Source: Fomitopsis serialis (lineage: Eukaryota > Basidiomycota > Agaricomycetes > Polyporales > Fomitopsidaceae). From it: DNA of 18,505 nucleotides. Every line of letters starts with the position of its first letter. Within the stretch, counting starts at the first letter, position 1. The stretch spans positions 1 through 18,505 of the forward strand of contig NW_025955612.1 of assembly GCF_022376445.1 (NCBI RefSeq), written 5' to 3'. A program made the position numbers and the translations under genes. The notes below the pieces were generated by a model. The model worked only from the letters and a program-made list of their open reading frames with translations. It was not told the origin of the DNA and did not search any database. Positions 1 to 8,174 of this stretch are shown piece after piece.

Positions 1-278
1 GTCTCCCCAGGCCATCCGATCTAGAAACTAGGTGATGCCTGGTGATCCCCTCTCCCGCCGCTGCAATGCTCCTGTCACCATAGCGAATCGCCCGCGAAGG
101 CCACCGAGGAGCGGATCCTCCGGACCTGGTGCCCTCAAGCGAGGGCCATAATATCGCTGGAGAGCCCGCGGGAATACCCCCGTCCCTCCTCGATCTTCAC
201 GGTGGCTCCTCCCCTCACTGCGTTGTGCGTCGCGGTCGCGCGAGACCTGACGGGGCACTACAGTCTGCTCCGTCTGTG
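1..278. other. Left edge, no supported gene
   Basis: No open frame here resembles a protein I recognise. The first ten bases end in CCCCAG, which could be the acceptor of a last exon of a gene lying to the left, but nothing confirms this. The part nearest 279 presumably holds the leader and promoter of the DUF6533 gene; I see no TATA box. Confidence 0.3.
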
Positions 279-1752
279 ATGGATATTTCAGTGTTTCGGG
301 ACGTGTATGCGACGAGGTATCTCCAAGGTGAGCGGCGTTCTCTCGTGTTCCACTACTGGATGGACATGGCTGACTGGCGTGGGGATCGCAGTCATTGGGC
401 TCACTGCACTATTCTATGACCATGCATTGACGTTCGCGGACGAAGTGCGCCTGGTGTGGTTCGCCCCTCGCTCGCTTGCGAAATATGCTTTCCTTTTCAA
501 TCGTTATCTCGTACTGGCGACGCTTATTGCAGTGGCATGTGGTGAGTCCCGCCATGCTGCTATCCGTGCTCATTAGTTGATTAGAAAGTGCTGTGCAGAG
601 ATGTGTGGTTTTGTTGGGGATGTGTTCGTGGATCTGGTAAGTGCCACCTAGGGCAATGCGCGCTGTTTCGCACTTGATGTACTCACCGTCTGGGGGTCTG
701 TAGGGGTAAGTGCACTCATGACACTCGTCGATCCAGTCGTGTAACGAGGCGCAGGTGCAAGCATTTCATCTTCGTCGTCTCTATGATTGCGGTCATCTCT
801 ATCGGCATCGCAAACATGCTCGTGCTACTGCGTGTCGTGATTCTCTGGGATGAACGGCCGGTATGTCAGTATCTCCTGGTCGTCGGAGCCCTGTCTCACC
901 TGCCTCTTAGTCGGTATTGAAGTTCATGGTGGTCGCATATTGTGCAAGCCTCATCGCTCAAGTCACCACTATCATTCTCACACTCCTGCAAATACTGCGT
1001 GAGTCGGTCTCGCGCACAGTTGAGACGTCTGGTGCAAGGTTGGCTCACGAAGCATCTATGCGCAGCGGGTGTGACCTGGTCTCCAATTGCGGGAATGTGT
1101 GTCTCGTCTCAGAGCTCGCACGTCATAGTCGCTGTGTGGGCGTCGCCGGTAAGAACTGCGCAGTCCTGGGCGACGAAGATACACCGGCTCATGTTATCGC
1201 AGATGCTGTTTGAGTTGTTCGTCTTGGTCTCCACTGCCCTGAACGCCGTTGACCGACCGACCTCGGCACGCACACCGATTGCAAGGGCGCTTTGCAGTGA
1301 TGGCATTCTCTATCTCGTCGTAAGTCTCGAAAGCTGTTGCAGGCACGAGTGTGCTGAACAGAATCTGAATAGGGCGTGACCACTCTTCGTGCCTTGAATG
1401 TTGCCCTCGCAGGCGCAAGCTTGTCACGACCGTCGTTTACGTTGCTCGGTGTATTGTACGTACCCGCCGTCATGCTTCGCCGCAGTGGACTGAGAATTTT
1501 CTGATGCCTAGTTTCGTATGGGCGATGACGACCACGATAACCAACCGTTCGCTGCTCCAGTTCCGCGTCAAGCGGGAACCCACGGACGTGGACCTTGCGC
1601 TGGTGGAGCGGTGTATACCGCCCAGGGATGGCAACAGGAGCAACAACAGCAGCTTTGACATCAGCAAGAGCATTGAAGTGACCGAGGATGAGGTTGCGGA
1701 GATCGACGCAATGTGGGCGTCGCGGTTGGAGAGATCGTGGCACTACGGATGA
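279..1752 (+). CDS. DUF6533-domain multi-pass membrane protein
   Basis: My model has exons 279-327, 392-541, 599-636, 704-705, 755-860, 911-998, 1066-1148, 1203-1319 and 1420-1752, giving about 321 aa. The start is chosen because it yields FRDVYATRY, then after the intron LTALFYDHALTFADEVRLVW, the hallmark of the fungal DUF6533 N-terminal domain (residues about 5-60). Later blocks fit the same family: HFIFVVSMIAVISIGIANML, an ILWDERP loop, FMVVAYCASLIAQVTTIILT, MLFELFVLVSTALNAVDRP, then PSFVWAMTTTITNR before a hydrophilic acidic tail. These give several membrane helices, so it is an integral membrane protein. Function is unknown; the family is expanded in Agaricomycetes and sensing has been only guessed. 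Two joins are uncertain: a 2-nt micro-exon at 704-705, and the junction between 1319 and 1420, where the first in-frame acceptor is CGCAAG but a different small exon is possible. The family and strand are secure, the exact exons less so. Confidence 0.8.
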
Positions 1753-2470
1753 GTCTGGACACTGGCGCTGCATTCTGCTAGACACTGCGTGCGCTCGTCT
1801 TCCTTCGATGTGTCTGTAGTAGTATACGACTTGTAACTGAACACGGACTGATACTCTCACCGAGACTTCCAGGCGATGCTACGCGACAAAGGCCAGGACG
1901 AGACTCGACGAGAGCTAGAGTCCGTTATGTCTACTAGCACATAGGTCAGCGAGAATAAAGGGAGCTAACAAACAAAATAACAAACAAGCCGCGACTTGCG
2001 GAGATCTCTAAGTATTTTCTATGCACGCGATGACGCATTCGCTGGAAGTCGATGCCGTCTTAGTAATGTCGATCCTCGATCGCGCCGTGTGTGTCGGCGC
2101 TCGGAGGCCCGAGTCGGTGTGGCGGTCGATTGTGGTGCTGCCACCGCCAAATAAGGAAATTTGCGCATTGCCACCGCCACGGCGCAGGACGAGCGTCTCG
2201 ACGATGATGAAACTGCCAGTCGCTCGGATCAGACACATCATGCCGCCCCATATATAAGCATGCAACCGCAACACCGCTTGGTCTTTCCCTCCCGACGCCT
2301 GCGTCCCGCAGTGTCCCTTCTTCCTTCCTGCTCTTCCTTCCTTCTTTCGTTGGAGGCTGGCCCTTCCTGCCGCTTTTCAGGACCTGGTGTACCTGAAGAT
2401 ACGGCTTTTAGTCTCTTTTCTTACAGCTCGTATATCTTGTACCCCCAGATTCCTTTGAACGGTCATCAGG
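1753..2470 (+). promoter_or_regulatory. Intergenic promoter and 5' leader of the GPCR gene
   Basis: No gene is seen in these 718 bases. The element TGCCACCGCCA occurs twice, at 2139-2149 and 2169-2179, 30 bases apart, upstream of the TATA box. The stretch 2281-2350 is strongly pyrimidine-rich on the plus strand, with repeated CTTCCTTCC-like runs, as often seen around fungal transcription starts. The ATG at 2471 follows. Short reverse-strand frames over 2008-2274 match nothing and are treated as chance. Confidence 0.5.
2251..2258 (+). promoter_or_regulatory. TATA box (TATATAAG)
   Basis: A perfect TATATAAG lies about 213 bases before the receptor start codon. A CT-rich tract begins about 25-30 bases downstream, which is where transcription would be expected to start. 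The assignment to the receptor gene rests on position and orientation only. Confidence 0.55.
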
Positions 2471-5106
2471 ATGGCTTCGCTTCAAAGTATTCCTGGTGGG
2501 AGCAGCTTTCTTCTGACGAAGGTTAAATACAATGCGTCCGAGGCGCGCGGACTGGCCGTCGAAGTCACCTTTGCATGGCTCTCAGCTACTGCGTGTGTGA
2601 GTCTTCTGGCGGCTCTCGCGGTGCGTACGATCCTTACAGAGCGAAGACGGTCGCTCAACTTACTTGCACCAGATCTCTGCGTGGAACACCCGCAAGTCCG
2701 TAAACCCACATCTGTTCGTACGCAGTCACGTTGCTGCGTATTTTGTGTCGCTGCTATGGTGCGACTTGATGCAGGGTATGGCGTACTATTGCTTGTGCCG
2801 ATACGTGGTCTGACAAGGCTTCGCAGCATTCTCGGCCATGCTTAGTGTGAGGTGGCTCAATGAAGGTGCCGTGACGATGGGGTCGTATTGCACGTATCAG
2901 GGATTTCTCAAGCAGTCTGCGGATGTGTCAATGGCAGTATGGTGTGTAAAGCGATCATTTGAGGCGCATACATCCACTCATTTGCGAGATCGTAGGACGA
3001 TGATGATTGCTTTGCACACATTCCTTGTCGTATTCCTTCGCTGGAGCATGCCGCGGCGTTCTATGTTCATTATGCTTGGCTTGGGATGGGGATTTGTTCT
3101 AATGATTGTCATCATTGGCCCGGCTGGCTACAAGAGCAATCTAGGACCATTCTGTAAGTAGTAAACCTACCTCGCTCGCTTCGTGTCTAATAACATGTTG
3201 GCCAGACGGCATCAACGGCTATTACTGCTGGATCTCTAGCAACTATGGAAACCAGCGTATCGTGTTGGATCTCCTCTGGGTGCGTGAATGTCCTTCCATC
3301 CGTGACTGTGTAACGATTGAGAATGATCCGTAGCTTTTCCTAGGTGCTATCCTGAGTTTCTTGTTGTACGGGTTGGTCTTCCTTAATCTGCGGGGCAACG
3401 TCACCACGTCGGGAATCTATCTGCGCCGCGACTCGAGGATGGTCAGGTTGGTCGATGAAGGCAGTGTGGCTATTGCCGGACAGATGCTCATCTATCCGGT
3501 GAGTCGCGTTCCGCTCATGCAAGGAATGCCTTTGCTCATGACCTCCTTTGCTCATGACCTGACTTACCGAAGATTGCCTTCACCATCCTGATTTTTCCCA
3601 TGGCAGTCGTCCGCTTCGCGACGTGGTCCGGAACCGCTGTGACGGATGCCGTGAGCGCCTTTGGCGACACCGTGTTCCTGATGTGCGGTGAGCTGCATTG
3701 CGAGACTGTCCGAGACGTCAGTGTGTCTGATGATATTGGTGTTGTTTCTAGGGCTCGTTGATGTCCTCTTGTTCGTCCTGACCCGCCGAGTTTTACCGGA
3801 ACACAGTGTCATTCCGAAGGGCTATTCACTCCGTTTCTGGCGCAAGAAAGACAGTGACAGCAGTCCACAACGCGCTGTTCCTGCTCGACCTATCATTGAT
3901 CTCGATGCCGATCTCGAGAAGGCTGCCGAGAGCGATAAGTCTGATGAAGCTAGTCTTGATGAAAACGTCTTCAAGCGTGCGGAAAGCCCCGATGGTTCGG
4001 AGGATGACCACAACGAAGTCACGATCCGTGTGCAGAGCCAGGTCATTGACCGGATCCACCTACAACCCGGATACGACGGCCCTGCTACACCTCCTGGCCT
4101 GTCGCCTCAGCAAACTGGTGGCCGTACGCAGGAGCTCTCACTGAACAGTTCTCGCGGCATCGGCGTTCCTGATAACCAGAGGGAAAGTGAGTTCTCCGCC
4201 AGCGAGCTGCCGCCCCTTCCTCCGTCCGCGCATACCGCCTATGGCAGCCCTGTCCACACCAGCGGCCGTCACATCGAGACACCAGCTCGGACCGGTACGC
4301 CTGTGCATAGTGCGCGTTACGGCGAAGAGGCACCTGTCACTGCTGCATCCGCGCGCAGTCAACGTTATCACCAGGATGGGCACGCAATCCCGGAGCCCCC
4401 GAGGTATGCCACGGAAGAGTCGCAGTCTGTGCCCATCGCGGCCCACAGCCCCAGGTACCAGCAGGAGTTTGCGATTCCCGAGCCGGATCGTAGCCCCAGG
4501 TTCGCTGAGGAAGTCGTGCGCCACTTTGACGAACTCCCTGCTGCCACGCCCCTCCGAAGCGCGTTCTTCCCCGAGGAAGACCGTCGAGCGCCCAGTCCTC
4601 TGCACAGTACCCGCGACGAGACCCATGTCCCTACGCCCTTGCACAGCGCCCGTACCGTCCGTCATGACACCGATCCTGGGCGCATCCCGACCCCCGTCCA
4701 GAGTGCCCACAACGCCCACACCGAAGCCACGCCACCCATGACCAGTGCAGCCGCTCCCGACTCCGAGGGTCCGTACCGCGTCGAGCTCTCGGCGCCGTCT
4801 CCTCGCGCCGCGACCCCCGAGGTTCGCACCGCCGATGCCGGCTTGTCGCAGTACCGCTGCCGCAGCCCGCTGTTGAGCTCTCACCAAGGAGAATCCAGCC
4901 CGACGGACAGTAGCCTGTACACTGCGTCGGACGACGACGACCCGTTCCCCCCTAGCGTGCGCTCGCCCGCGCCTTACCACCAGTACCTGGGTACGCCCCG
5001 CAGCGCGACCTTCCCCAGCCGGGGCGCGCCCTCCAGTGCGCGCGAAGTCAACTTCTCCATGAGCGCGCGGCTGCCCGCTCCCAGCAGCAAGTGGCCGAGG
5101 TACTGA
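2471..5106 (+). CDS. Git3/cAMP-receptor-type GPCR with long phospho-motif tail
   Basis: Eight exons join in phase: 2471-2620, 2673-2775, 2827-2941, 2996-3153, 3206-3279, 3334-3498, 3573-3687 and 3752-5106, giving about 744 aa. Seven hydrophobic helices are visible in order: around LAVEVTFAWLSATAC, HVAAYFVSLLWCDLMQ, GSYCTYQGFLKQSADVSMAV, FIMLGLGWGFVLMIVIIGP, LGAILSFLLYGLVFLNLRGN, IAFTILIFPMAVVRF and GDTVFLMCGLVDVLLFVLTR. The cysteines in GSYCTYQG and GYYCWIS could form the usual helix 3/loop 2 disulphide. The pattern matches the basidiomycete receptors related to the glucose receptor Git3 and the Dictyostelium cAMP receptors, which act at the plasma membrane through heterotrimeric G proteins. 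The ligand is unknown. The cytosolic tail (residues about 315-744) is disordered, rich in Pro, Ser and Arg, and carries repeated [ST]P-x-[HQ]-[ST] motifs. TATA box and CT-rich leader lie upstream. Confidence 0.85.
3529..3560 (+). repeat. Perfect 16-bp tandem duplication inside a GPCR intron
   Basis: The 16-mer CCTTTGCTCATGACCT is present twice head to tail with no spacer, at 3529-3544 and 3545-3560, inside the intron 3499-3572. It makes this intron 74 nt, longer than the other introns of the gene (51-64 nt), and ends 12 bases before the acceptor. The CATGAC in each copy resembles a branch point, so the duplication may have doubled it. Confidence 0.9.
4240..4712 (+). repeat. [ST]P-[VL]-[HQ]-[ST] repeats in the receptor tail
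   Basis: At least six copies of a short motif are spread over about 157 residues of the GPCR tail: GSPVHTS, GTPVHSAR, ATPLRSA, PSPLHSTR, PTPLHSAR and PTPVQSAH. They are spaced irregularly by roughly 10-100 residues. A second pair, HAIPEPPRY and FAIPEPDRSPRF, sits between them. Each unit offers a proline-directed Ser/Thr followed by a His-Ser and often a basic residue, so phosphorylation by MAP kinase or CDK-type kinases is a reasonable inference. Function is not shown by sequence. Confidence 0.75.
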
Positions 5107-5710
5107 ACGCAGTCTAGTATTTATCCTTTCTATGTCTTACGAGCTTAAGTTGCGATGACCACTTACGATATATTTATTGATGTGCCGTGGAATGTGCCGT
5201 GGACGCTACACGTCCTCCCTTTATCTGTGGATGCCATGATGGCCGTAATGTAACTTAGCATTGCATAATGGCACTCGTCGTAGGGAGTCAATGTAGGTTT
5301 CGGGCGAGCTGGAATGGAATGCATGTAGCATATCGTATCATGTCTGGGGCCGTGACAGGGTTTGTGCGTCCTCCGATGCTGCCGGTGTCATTCACACCAA
5401 GTGTTGGAAACCGCGTAAAAGGACAACGACTCCGATCCTAGGTGGCGCGCCTCACACCGAGGCTGTATAATGTCGTTCAGTCCCCAATGATATACGGGAA
5501 CTGGCAATGGGTTGCACAAACCGGGGGATTTCATGAATGCGTATCGGAGGTGCCTCGGGGATGGCTCGGCGTTCGCCCTAATTTGGAGGGTGACCCATTG
5601 GGGGTGGTAGCCGCACGTCTTCCAGCCGTTTCCAGCCTATGTAATATCGCTCTACGAGTGGTCAGAGACCTCAGGAAGAAGAAAAAAACACTCAAACAAG
5701 CCAGCAAAAG
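5107..5710. other. Gap downstream of the GPCR, no protein gene
   Basis: This holds the 3' UTR of the receptor and then unassigned sequence. TGTGCCGTGG is repeated at 5181-5190 and 5193-5202. The open frame 5442-5837 crosses the tRNA gene on the other strand and has no recognisable content, so I do not call it. Confidence 0.45.
5682..5688 (-). terminator. Pol III terminator for tRNA-Ser (T7 run)
   Basis: Seven consecutive A on the plus strand read as T7 in the tRNA's direction, 22 bases past its 3' end. RNA polymerase III stops at such T runs, and this is the first T run of at least four after the gene. Confidence 0.75.
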
Positions 5711-5818
5711 CGACGCCAGCAGGACTCGAACCTGCGCCTTCAAAGAAGAACAGATCGATTCCACTCAACAAGCTGAGCTGGTTCTAATCTGTCGCCGTAA
5801 CCACTTGGCTATAGCGCC
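5711..5818 (-). tRNA. tRNA-Ser(AGA) with a 26-nt intron
   Basis: Read on the minus strand, GGCGCTA pairs with TGGCGTC (two G-U pairs) as the acceptor stem, with discriminator G at 5711. The D arm has GCC/GGC stems and an A box TAGCCAAGTGG. The anticodon stem ACAGA/TCTGT encloses TT-AGA-A; the anticodon AGA is at 5785-5783 and reads the serine codon UCU. A 26-nt intron (5756-5781) starts one base after the anticodon, the canonical eukaryotic position. A long variable arm (TCTTC-TTT-GAAGG) is diagnostic of class II tRNA-Ser, and the T arm GCAGG-TTCGAGT-CCTGC contains the B box GGTTCGAGTCC. No CCA is encoded, as expected in a nucleus. The AT-rich palindrome at 5831-5844 lies just upstream. Confidence 0.95.
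5756..5781 (-). other. tRNA-Ser intron
   Basis: The 26 bases between positions 37 and 38 of the tRNA, removed by the tRNA splicing endonuclease. The intron contains CTCA and TGAG separated by six bases, which could form a small hairpin. Boundaries follow from restoring a 7-base anticodon loop above the ACAGA/TCTGT stem. Confidence 0.8.
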
Positions 5819-6690
5819 TTGTTATCTGAACAATTAATTAATTGATAGAGGGATTTTTGACCTCTGCTGACAGTCATTCAAACCGATTCGCTTCATGCAG
5901 AATGCACTGAATCATACATACGCTGCTCGACATTTTTCTTGTACTCTGCATACAAAAGTGTTATTCTGGGCGGCGCCAGGCACGAGCATCCAGCAGAAGT
6001 CAGTCTACGCACGCAGGAGGAGATTAGGCGCGCATCGCTCACCTCCTTCCCTCAGCTCAGGCTCTTGAAAGTCATCTTACAGATTCTTACTAACTGTAGA
6101 GTTTCCGAATAGCACTCGGAGACTCACGATTGACAAGTCCGAATCCACCAGACCATTCCTCATGTCTACCTACAGTGATCATACATGTGGGCCGGATATC
6201 GCATAAGTACTATTAAATTCACGCTGAAGCCCGTATTGCAGGGCCCACTAATATGTTACCTCCCGCTCACCCTCACTCCTACTGTGGCCCGTAGGTCCTG
6301 ATCAAAGTATGCCTATGGAAGACTAATGTCGCCTCCGAGAAGAGTTTGGCGAACAGGCAACGTCTTTGTTGATAATCGCAATTCGATGTCGATGTCAGAA
6401 TATATTATCTGCATAGGTGTAAGGCATATGTCACACAATAGGGCGTATCATGTTTGCTCACATATGTTCTACGGGACCAGATGTCGATCACCGCCGACCG
6501 GGTTCTACGTTACTTGTAAGCTGACGGAGATCCCTCGGGCATGCGGTATATCGCGTGGTCAAAAATTATGGAGCACAGTCATTGACATACCTCGACTCTG
6601 CTTTGAGTGCGATCGTCACAGCCATTTTGTGAAGCGAAGGTGAGTCGGCACGTCATCTATGGCTATGCCTATGTACAGTCGTCGCAGAGG
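5819..6690. other. Gene-poor stretch between tRNA and DUF218 gene
   Basis: About 870 bases without a supported gene, visibly more AT-rich than the coding parts. A perfect 14-bp palindrome CAATTAATTAATTG lies at 5831-5844, 13-26 bases upstream of the tRNA, where TFIIIB would bind. A plus-strand frame 6326-6643 (105 aa, Cys- and His-containing) matches no family, and I do not call it. The right end would hold the 3' UTR of the DUF218 gene. Confidence 0.45.
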
Positions 6691-7890
6691 TCATCGTAAT
6701 GCGTGCCAAGGAAGAGGACCGCCGTAGACAGCTGTTTGTCCGCCTTCCGAGGGTCCAGGACACCAGCTGAACAAAGGCGCGAGCTCCGGCGATGAAGAAT
6801 GGTATGAATGAAAGCGAATGAAGGGATTCCGCGAACGTCGTTTCGAAAGAAGCATGTCGTGGCACCCATAAGTGTCGACGGTGTACGGCAGGTATCCATT
6901 GAGTCTCTGCGAGTGTTTGCTAAGTGAGCGATAGCATGAACGGTGGGTGACAAAACATTACCTCGCCTTCTTGGGCCTTGATTATCTCCTCTCCTTCCGC
7001 GTCTATGCCTATGTAATGGAAACGTTCACGAGGCCAGCGAATGGCTGCGCGATGGAGCTCTGTGAAACGCCGCCTTTTGAATTCATAACCTACGATGGTT
7101 ATTTGAGACGGGTAGCGGCCGGTGTATTCGTGGAAGCGCGCTATAGAGTACAACAAGTTTTGGTATGAATCCAGCGCGTGATCTTCAGTCGTAGCTCGAG
7201 GCACAGAACGCGCCCGCAAGCCCGACGCCGATAAACTCGGAATGAGATCAGCAGCAAGCGCGAGCCGCATATACGACTCGGCTTCCGTGCTAGTTGACGT
7301 TGGTCGTGTCTGACCACTTTTGTAGGCGTCAGCAATATCACTCTAAATGCAGGCACAGGGAAGAGCCCACCCGCTGAAAACGATCAATGCACGCTCGTCC
7401 TGACGCGCGAGCTCAGCACTACTCAGAGACGGGTAAGCCAGACGCGCGGCTGCAAGCTTCGCGGACGCACTCACCCAGCTGCTATATGCTGGTAGAATGC
7501 AGCGACACGCCCTCCTCCTCTCTGATATGGCTCCAAGATCCACTCCTCGTCGTCTAATCTTCGCCTCACGTCGGTGCCTTTCCATATCGCGTGCCCCGGG
7601 ACCATGATGAGGTGGTCTATTGCTGAGAGAGCGTCATGTCGCTGTATGGTCGACAATATATCAGACGGTAGCGGATGATGTAGGAGCTGCTGAGGAAGAA
7701 GGCCTCGCGGTGAAGAAAAGTAGTAGCTTAGGTTGAAGAGTAAGGACAGGACGGTGGCACCCGACAAAAGTAAAAGACCAAGGTTGGTGACCCGAGCACG
7801 CATCAGCAGCACATCCTTCGTGCTTTTCGAATGTCGGAGGCCATTTCTTGATAGCTGACGTTTTCGAAACGACACAGGGAGAGGAAGCAT
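6691..7890 (-). CDS. DUF218-domain type II membrane protein
   Basis: Four exons join in phase: 7890-7475, 7418-7371, 7316-6962 and 6906-6691, giving about 344 aa; introns are 54-56 nt. A basic N-terminus with several Arg/Lys is followed by one hydrophobic segment (VTNLGLLLLSGATVLSLLF, residues about 33-55), predicting a type II anchor in the ER/Golgi or plasma membrane. The rest is the DUF218 (YdcF-like) fold: DHLIMVPGHAIWKG, EEWILEPYQRGGG, IVFSGGQTR, TEAESYMRLA, HALDSYQNLLYSIARF, ITIVGYEFKRRRF, then YTVDTYGCHD and NPFIRFHSYH near the C-terminus. The fungal members are uncharacterised; bacterial relatives have been linked to envelope and vancomycin-sensitivity phenotypes, so no reaction is assigned. 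The start is the first Met in frame upstream of the membrane segment; an internal Met at residue 30 is an alternative. It sits downstream of ferroportin on the same strand, 284 bases away. Confidence 0.85.
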
Positions 7891-8174
7891 GAAGTCTGCG
7901 CCGACGGAGATCGTGGACGGGGTCGGAAGGCATGCTGCGCGACTAGCCGAACCCTAGTCCATCCAGAGCTGAACCGAATCGACCCTCTATCCTTATCTAG
8001 ATCCAAGTATAGTATTTAAGAATACCGTAATTGAATCTCAGCGGCGGGTTCTACGGTCAAGCAGCGTCCTCACACCGGCGTCCGTCACTACAACATTTGT
8101 GAAGGGCTGTTCATTCCCTAAGGCGAACAAGCAACGTCCACTGCTTGCCGCTACATAGCCATTGGTCCTCAAGT
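7891..8174. other. Spacer between ferroportin 3' end and DUF218 start
   Basis: It must contain the ferroportin 3' UTR and the DUF218 promoter. An AT-rich inverted repeat GTATT-TAAG-AATAC lies near 8010-8025; its TTAAATAC on the minus strand is a weak TATA candidate about 125 bases before the start. No gene is seen. Confidence 0.35.

Noticed and set aside
1189..1860. 223-aa minus-strand open frame
   Set aside because: Opposite the DUF6533 exons; Arg-rich composition typical of antisense frames, and no motif.
4138..4980. 280-aa minus-strand open frame, Arg/Gly rich
   Set aside because: It lies opposite the GPCR tail; its composition is the mirror of the Pro/Ser-rich repeat coding and it has no domain.
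5442..5837. 131-aa plus-strand open frame
   Set aside because: It runs through the antisense of a well-supported tRNA gene, and its sequence resembles no protein.
6326..6643. 105-aa plus-strand frame with several Cys and His
   Set aside because: No spacing of a known zinc finger, no leader, no family resemblance; AT-rich gene-poor surroundings.
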